Shown in pieces: positions 59,156 to 64,000 of a DNA stretch of 64,000 nt; position 1 is the stretch's first letter; each line of letters starts with the position of its first letter. The stretch comes from SB11 sp943370295 (GTDB lineage Bacteria; Bacteroidota; Bacteroidia; UBA8524). Where the stretch lies: the NCBI GenBank assembly GCA_943370295.1, contig CALRQL020000008.1, forward strand, positions 62,001 to 126,000. Reading direction: 5' to 3'. The position numbers and the translations under genes are program-made. The notes beneath the pieces were generated by a model. The model made no database searches and was not told the DNA's origin. It was given only the letters and a program-made list of their open reading frames with translations.

Positions 59156-61423
59156 TTACGGGGCTGATTTGAGGCTTGACGCTCCCGATGTTTGTACTTT
59201 AAGAGATGGGGAGCCCTTGTATGATACATTAGCAGCACCTGCTACATCGCCGGATATTTCCTTCTTGGCGTTAATTTCAGCTTGACCTGCCCCAACTATT
59301 TCAAGTTTATAAATATCTGCCACCATATCAAAAGCCCTTAGTTTTGATGCCCCGGTTATGTCAACGCTCACTGTTTCGGCCCTTCCTTCCAACTCAACGG
59401 TTGAGCTGCCGTTCATTTCCAACTTCACCTCTTTTACCTCAACATCACCCTCCAAACGACAGGCACCATTTAGTTCTATCACCAGCTTCTCGCCTTTCAC
59501 TCCTCTCAGTTCAATTTGGTTAGCTCCGCTGCCTTCCACCTTGGTTAGCTTAGGCATGGTAATCAGTACTTGTATATCGCTAATGTTATAGCCGTCAAAA
59601 ATATCAAACAAACCTGCGTCGTACCCCACTTTAAGTTTACCTCCTTCTACCCGTATCTCTACGTTTTCTTTCACCCTTGCTGGTCCGTGTACGGCCACAG
59701 TATATTCATCTCCTTGGTTAATTTTTACGGTAGCGGGTATATTAATATCTACCTCGTTAAAATTGTCCAAATGGAACCATTTAGCATCAGCGGGTATTGA
59801 GCCGTTGTCAATTTTGCGGCAATCCAAACATTTAAGGCCGTTATCGCCCATTTGCCATATCAATCCGTAGTTGTCAGGGTCGGTAACCCGGTGTTTAAGG
59901 CCAAACTCCATGATTTCTGTTACTCCTTGCTCAAACCACACTACCTTATTTTTTGGTACCCACAAACGGTATATAATCTCTTGGTCGCGGTAAGGAATGT
60001 TTTTGCCTGCGTAAAAATGGGTGTTCAGGGTTAACTTTTGGTCGGTAACCATATAATCCAACGGTATTTTTTCAGCGTATAAGCGTGCTGTGTAATCATC
60101 CTGCCCGTGTGATGAGCGAATGATTTCGAGTTCCCAAACATCTTTTTGACTGCGTTGAACCTCAAAGCGCGCAATGTGCCAAAGTGAATCGTTTAGTATT
60201 GAGTTGTTGGCTGAGTGTACAAAATTGAACTTGTTTGGGAAGAATGCTTTTGATTCATAATAGCTGTCCGAATGGCCGTTATAGTCGCCATATACCTTAT
60301 AATAAACGGGGTTAAACGCTGAAATAATAAGGGTGTCTCCGGCGTCTATTTTTTGGGTAGTTGTAACCGATTGCCTGCTTGAAAACGAACTGCCATATTT
60401 TACCGCCATTATTACTAATACTACAACAGCAACTATTGACAATGCGGTTGTTGGGTAGGTGATGGCTTTGTTTTGCCACATTTTAAAACGCGGGCTAAGT
60501 AGTCTTAATGCTGAGGAGAGAATACCTGTTATTATTAGCAGCAGCAACAACATGCTTGAGGATACTACCAACCAAAAGTCGTTTGTGTTTTCAAATGCCA
60601 GCGAAAGAACGGGTAGTGTACCATTACTCATTAAATTAGCTAAAATAACCACAAACGTTATAAACAGCATAATGGCCAAAACAAATAGCGAGGATCCCAC
60701 CAGCTTAGTTAAGAACTTTAAGAAAGCCGCAGCAATGTCTCCTACTATGCCTACTCCTTTGCTTACCGCCTGACCCACTTTAGCTCCTTTGCCGGTGCGG
60801 AAATCATCAAAATTTTTTTTTACGCGTTCGTATTCTTCTTTAACCGCTTTTTCAATGTTATCAACGTTTACCTTTTCGCCCTTCATTCGCAAACGATCTG
60901 ATTGAGTTTTGGCTTCAGGGATAATTGCCCAAAGTATGATGTAAAACAACAAACCTGTACCTAATACAAAGAACAGAAACAAAAACCCTAAGCGAATCCA
61001 AAGAGGGTCGATGCCGAAATAATGGCCTGCGCCTGAACACACCCCGCCTATAATGCTATTTTCCGTATCTCTGAAGAAACGCTTGGCTGCAAAATCATCT
61101 GTATAGGTGCTATATGACGATTTGTTTCCTTTTTTTTCTTCGCTATTGGCTTCTGTTTCTTCCTCGGTTTCAAAGTCGGCAGGATTGCCCATTATGGCAA
61201 TAATCTCTTCTACATCAGCCATTGTTATCGCCGATTTTGTCTTGAGCCTTTCCTGCATCATTTCGGCCAATCGGTTTTCTATATCGTCAATAATCTCAAG
61301 GCGGCTTTCGTCTTTGGCAAAATGTCGGTTCAGTTGCTCAAGGTATTGTTTCAGGCGGTCGTAGGCTTCCTCTTCCACCTGAAAAATAAACCCTTTCAGG
61401 TTAATGCTTATTATCTTGTTCAT
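59156..61423 (-). CDS. PspC-domain membrane protein with C-terminal DUF2807 domain
   Basis: 755 residues from ATG 61423. N-terminal cytoplasmic helical part (MNKIISINLKGFIFQVEEEAYDRL, DIENRLAEMMQERL) to about 110, then a PspC domain with TMs (SIIGGVCSGAGHYFGIDPLWIRLGF), more TMs at about 220-360, and a long external region. The last 150 residues are a DUF2807 parallel beta helix (VEGSGANQIELRGVKGEKL). The longer frame extending to 61606 is not needed. Operon with padR; probable envelope-stress role by family analogy. Confidence 0.9.
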   Translation of the reverse strand: MNKIISINLKGFIFQVEEEAYDRLKQYLEQLNRHFAKDESRLEIIDDIENRLAEMMQERLKTKSAITMADVEEIIAIMGNPADFETEEETEANSEEKKGNKSSYSTYTDDFAAKRFFRDTENSIIGGVCSGAGHYFGIDPLWIRLGFLFLFFVLGTGLLFYIILWAIIPEAKTQSDRLRMKGEKVNVDNIEKAVKEEYERVKKNFDDFRTGKGAKVGQAVSKGVGIVGDIAAAFLKFLTKLVGSSLFVLAIMLFITFVVILANLMSNGTLPVLSLAFENTNDFWLVVSSSMLLLLLIITGILSSALRLLSPRFKMWQNKAITYPTTALSIVAVVVLVIMAVKYGSSFSSRQSVTTTQKIDAGDTLIISAFNPVYYKVYGDYNGHSDSYYESKAFFPNKFNFVHSANNSILNDSLWHIARFEVQRSQKDVWELEIIRSSHGQDDYTARLYAEKIPLDYMVTDQKLTLNTHFYAGKNIPYRDQEIIYRLWVPKNKVVWFEQGVTEIMEFGLKHRVTDPDNYGLIWQMGDNGLKCLDCRKIDNGSIPADAKWFHLDNFNEVDINIPATVKINQGDEYTVAVHGPARVKENVEIRVEGGKLKVGYDAGLFDIFDGYNISDIQVLITMPKLTKVEGSGANQIELRGVKGEKLVIELNGACRLEGDVEVKEVKLEMNGSSTVELEGRAETVSVDITGASKLRAFDMVADIYKLEIVGAGQAEINAKKEISGDVAGAANVSYKGSPSLKVQTSGASSLKSAP

Positions 61424-61467
61424 TTTAGTGCGTAGTGTTTTTATAGGTATAAGGTTTTCATAGTTTG

Positions 61468-61800
61468 TTACAATGTTTGGCCCGTGGCGGTGCGCACAGC
61501 ATCGTTCAGGTCTTTCCATGTGGTGTTTAATTCTGCCAGAAAAGATTTTCCTGCATCGGTTATTGAATAGTATTTGCGTGGCGGCCCCTGCTGACTTTCT
61601 ACCCATCGATAGTTGAGCAATCCAGCATTTTTTAGCCTTGTCAATAGTGGATACAAAGTTCCTTCTACCACCAGCAAACTTGCCTCTTTAAGTTTGGCAA
61701 GTATGTCTGATGCATATATTTCCTCACGGGCTATAATGGCAAGAATGCAGTACTCAAGCACCCCTTTGCGCATTTGCGATTGTATGTTATCTAAATTCAC
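61468..61800 (-). CDS. PadR-family transcriptional regulator
   Basis: 110 residues from GTG 61800. Winged helix with MRKGVLEYCILAIIAREEIYASDILAKL, the recognition part VVEGTLYPLLTRLKNAGLL and the wing PRKYYSITDAGK. It is a PadR-s1-type repressor paired with a PspC gene, a common Bacteroidota pair. The longest frame (to 61836) crosses the promoter. A -7 box 4 nt upstream predicts a leaderless GTG message, and a palindrome further upstream is a likely operator. Confidence 0.93.
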   Translation of the reverse strand: MNLDNIQSQMRKGVLEYCILAIIAREEIYASDILAKLKEASLLVVEGTLYPLLTRLKNAGLLNYRWVESQQGPPRKYYSITDAGKSFLAELNTTWKDLNDAVRTATGQTL

Positions 61801-61804
61801 ACTA

Positions 61805-61812
61805 CAAAGGTA
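61805..61812 (-). promoter_or_regulatory. -7 promoter box TACCTTTG
   Basis: Perfect TAnnTTTG match 4 nt before the GTG of padR. Confidence 0.6.
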
Positions 61813-61826
61813 AAATAAAATTATAA

Positions 61827-61845
61827 TACTATGCAATACATAGTA
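61827..61845. promoter_or_regulatory. Putative PadR operator palindrome
   Basis: TACTATG-CAATA-CATAGTA, a perfect 7-bp inverted repeat with a 5-nt centre, lying 14 bp upstream of the -7 box of padR. PadR dimers often bind ATGT/ACAT-type palindromes; here the core is ATG/CAT. Confidence 0.6.
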
Positions 61846-61929
61846 CCATTTAAAAGATAGTATTCTATAAAGTGTAACTTTTTGAGGATGAATGTTTTTT
61901 GCAGACTCCTCTCGACAGAGCCTACAATA

Positions 61930-62372
61930 TTGAATTTGACGAAGTACGTGAGGGGAATAAGTAGGGGTTAGGGAGGTCGGTAAACTGTTTTAACTCACCC
62001 CTGACTAATTGATAGCTGTGCGACTGACGAACTTTTCCCCTCTCTAAATTTAGAGAGGGGCGAGTATGGGAACGTCGGGCTATACAGATTTCGGGGGTGA
62101 GTTAAAAACCTAACCCCTTCCTGACTATTTGTTTTGCAGACAGCTTTTAACATTTCCTTCTCCTACAGGGGAAGGCGACTTTGGGAACGTCGGGCTTAGG
62201 ATATTTCGGGTAGGGGTTTTTCTCGGCAGGTACACAGACCTGTCGCTATGGATAGAGAGCCCAACCTGCTATCAATAGCATCGGAATTTATTCACGAGGG
62301 TTAGTGTGTGGTCGAAAATTAAGATCCCCAATCAAGTTGGGAATGACGGGGTGCAGGTGCACCCCGGTTAAC
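61930..62372 (+). repeat. Repeat-rich intergenic region G
   Basis: The gap 61846-62395 has no gene beyond the padR operator. It holds the module with TAACTCACCCCTGACTAATTG and the perfect 24-bp CCCCTCTCTAAA palindrome (62037-62060). Next come the CCTTCTCCTACAGGGGAAGG module (about 62156-62220) and a composite element in plus orientation (about 62221-62360). Confidence 0.88.
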
Positions 62373-62395
62373 AATAGCTATGGAATTATGTTCTT

Positions 62396-63949
62396 TTACC
62401 TCGGTGTGAGAGTAATAACGGGGCACATCATTTCTTCAAGGCTGATACCGCCATGCTGAAAAGTGCCTTTGTAATAATTTACATAGTAATTGTAGTTATT
62501 GGGGTAAGCAAAAAAGCTGTAATTATCAGCAAATGCGTACGTTGAACTTACGTGTAGTTTGGGCAAAAATGCATCGGCGGGGTTGCGTACCTCAAACACA
62601 TCACTTTTGTCATAATTAAGGTTTTTGCCCTGTTTGTAGCGCAGGTTGGTGTTTGTGTTACGGTCACCGATAATTTTAACGGGGTCTTTTACACGCACAC
62701 TACCGTGGTCGGTGGTGATTACCAGCTTCACTTTCTTCTCAGCAATTTTTTTCAACGCCTCCCAAAGCGGCGAATGCTCAAACCAAGATTTAGTCACCGA
62801 ACGGTAGGCAGCTTCGTCCTCGCTAAGTTCGCGCATCAGGCTCACGTCCGTACGGGCATGGCTCAGTGCATCTACAAAGTTGTAAACGATAACGTTCAGT
62901 TGGTTGCTCATCATGTTCATGATGTTTTCTGCCAAGTCTTTACCGCCTTCAAGGGTGGTAACTTTGGTATAGCTTGTTTTTGTGTTACGGCGCAAGCGTT
63001 GCAAATAGTCGTTCAAAAACTCAAGCTCGTGAAGGTTTTTGCCGCCCTCGTCCTCATCATTACTCCACAGCTTAGGAAAGCGTTTTTCCATATCGCTGGG
63101 CAATAAGCCCGAGAAGATAGAGTTACGGGCATATTGGGTGGTAGTTGGCAAAATAGCCAGATATAAGTCTTCCTCCTCAACCCTGAATATTTCGGAAATA
63201 ATGGGTTGTATTACCTTCCATTGGTCGTAGCGCAGATTATCTATCAGCAAAAAGAAAACAGGCTCTTCGCTGCCATCAAGCAATGGCAATACCTTTTTAC
63301 GGAGCAATGTATTACTCATTACCGGTTTGCTATCGTCGTCGGCTTTCAACAACTTCAGGTAATTGTCTTTAATGTAGCGTGAAAAATTGTGGTTAGCATC
63401 CGTGCGCTGGGTATCCAACACTTCGCGCATACCGCCCTCTGTTTGGCTTAGCTCCAGCTCCCAATAGACCAGTTTACGGTATATGTTCTTCCACTCCTCA
63501 AAATCCATACGATCCATAAACGCCATGCTGATAGACCTAAACTCTTGTTGGTAGCCCATCGCTGTTTTTTCGCTCACCAAACGCTTATTGTCAATCAATT
63601 TTTTAAGCGAAAGCAGTATTTGGTTGGGGTTAACGGGTTTTATCAGGTAATCGGCAATTTTACTGCCAATGGCATCTTCCATAATATGTTCCTCTTCACT
63701 TTTGGTAATCATCACCACGGGAATAAGAGGAAACTCAGCTTTTATGCGGCTAAGGGCCTCAAGGCCGCTGATACCGGGCATATTTTCATCCAAAAAAATA
63801 ACATCAAAATGTTGTTTCTGGGTCTCGTCAATGGCATCAATACCATTGGTAACGGTAACTACGTCGTAGCCTTTGCTTTTTAAAAATAATATGTGGGGCT
63901 TAAGCACATCAATCTCATCATCGGCCCAAAGTATTTTTGCGTTACTCAT
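62396..63949 (-). CDS. porX: PorX-type two-component response regulator with PglZ phosphatase domain
   Basis: 517 residues. Receiver domain: Asp10-Asp11 and phosphoacceptor Asp54 (VIFLDENMPG), Lys in YLIKPVNPNQ. A helical linker follows (about 125-205). The rest is a PglZ/alkaline-phosphatase-superfamily domain with VFFLLIDNLRYDQW, LPTTTQYARNSIFSG and TTDHGSVRVKDP. This is the layout of PorX, which with PorY and SigP controls type IX secretion genes. Own promoter box; not next to porY here. Confidence 0.93.
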   Translation of the reverse strand: MSNAKILWADDEIDVLKPHILFLKSKGYDVVTVTNGIDAIDETQKQHFDVIFLDENMPGISGLEALSRIKAEFPLIPVVMITKSEEEHIMEDAIGSKIADYLIKPVNPNQILLSLKKLIDNKRLVSEKTAMGYQQEFRSISMAFMDRMDFEEWKNIYRKLVYWELELSQTEGGMREVLDTQRTDANHNFSRYIKDNYLKLLKADDDSKPVMSNTLLRKKVLPLLDGSEEPVFFLLIDNLRYDQWKVIQPIISEIFRVEEEDLYLAILPTTTQYARNSIFSGLLPSDMEKRFPKLWSNDEDEGGKNLHELEFLNDYLQRLRRNTKTSYTKVTTLEGGKDLAENIMNMMSNQLNVIVYNFVDALSHARTDVSLMRELSEDEAAYRSVTKSWFEHSPLWEALKKIAEKKVKLVITTDHGSVRVKDPVKIIGDRNTNTNLRYKQGKNLNYDKSDVFEVRNPADAFLPKLHVSSTYAFADNYSFFAYPNNYNYYVNYYKGTFQHGGISLEEMMCPVITLTPR

Positions 63950-63964
63950 AGTTTACTTGTTTGT

Positions 63965-63972
63965 GCAAAGGT
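63965..63972 (-). promoter_or_regulatory. -7 promoter box TACCTTTG
   Basis: Perfect TAnnTTTG match 15 nt before the ATG of porX. Confidence 0.6.
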
Positions 63973-64000
63973 AACGAAGAAAGCAGCTTTTTATTTGAAA

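Noticed and set aside
61424..61606. 61-residue N-terminal extension of the PspC protein
   Set aside because: Reaches into the padR coding region and reads as an out-of-frame translation of it; ATG 61423 starts the conserved N-terminal helix.

Overview
The window comes from the chromosome of a member of the Bacteroidota. The signs are consistent. Start codons usually lack a Shine-Dalgarno sequence. Many genes are preceded by the Bacteroidota -7 promoter box TAnnTTTG. LpxC and FabZ are fused in one protein. Type IX secretion (T9SS) parts are present: a PorX-type regulator, a PorV/PorQ-family barrel and a protease with a C-terminal sorting domain. Many products are lipoproteins or outer-membrane proteins. 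I cannot place it below phylum level. Most of the sequence is housekeeping DNA packed into short operons, with one clear accessory stretch.

Layout. 1-3741: a DUF4270-type lipoprotein fragment, a glycogen synthase N-domain protein, panC and a thioredoxin-like gene pair. 3742-4262: repeat-rich gap. 4263-7737: M1 aminopeptidase and a PfkB kinase, convergent on a strong hairpin. 7875-13080: accessory stretch. It begins with tRNA-Asn and holds a zeta-type toxin with a small partner gene between two copies of the tRNA 3' end, an Imm42-like protein, three HEAT-like proteins, a VOC protein and a frameshifted acetyltransferase. 13145-16280: ArsR/SRPBCC/hydrolase operon and small genes. 16441-21734: HD phosphohydrolase, lpxD, lpxC-fabZ, lpxA and an ABC ATPase (lipid A start). 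21735-25225: tsaE, lipoprotein, alanine dehydrogenase and KirBac-type channel on the minus strand. 25636-32073: MazG-like, pgk, a GT22 mannosyltransferase, Rieske protein, di-haem peroxidase and rluD. 32736-42461: VOC, NHL lipoprotein plus PorV-like barrel, ferredoxin reductase plus ferredoxin, threonine dehydrogenase, GT2, T9SS protease, DUF3108 and PnuC. 42796-51140: OM protein, methyltransferase plus hydrolase, DUF4291, an AT-rich HEPN-like gene, serS, a Kazal protein, HicBA, a GroES-like protein and a cystathionine synthase/lyase. 51361-63949: a repeat-solenoid protein, DUF5723 plus lipoprotein, thiamine pyrophosphokinase, ECF42 sigma plus its DGPF partner, PadR plus PspC, and PorX.

Seven gaps of about 330-660 bp between operons hold related repeats rather than genes. 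One family is a composite of four palindromes in fixed order, present singly in both orientations and once as a tandem array with a 131-bp period (25290-25620). Other modules carry the hairpins CCTTCCCCT/AGGGGAAGG and CCCCTCTCTAAA/TTTAGAGAGGGG. These repeats encode recurrent spurious short ORFs. At least five genes have their start codon only 4-5 nt after a TAnnTTTG box, which predicts leaderless transcripts.

All calls come from reading the sequence and from knowledge of the families. No database search was possible. Many start codons were moved inward from the longest ORF when the longest form began at TTG or GTG inside or upstream of a promoter box.
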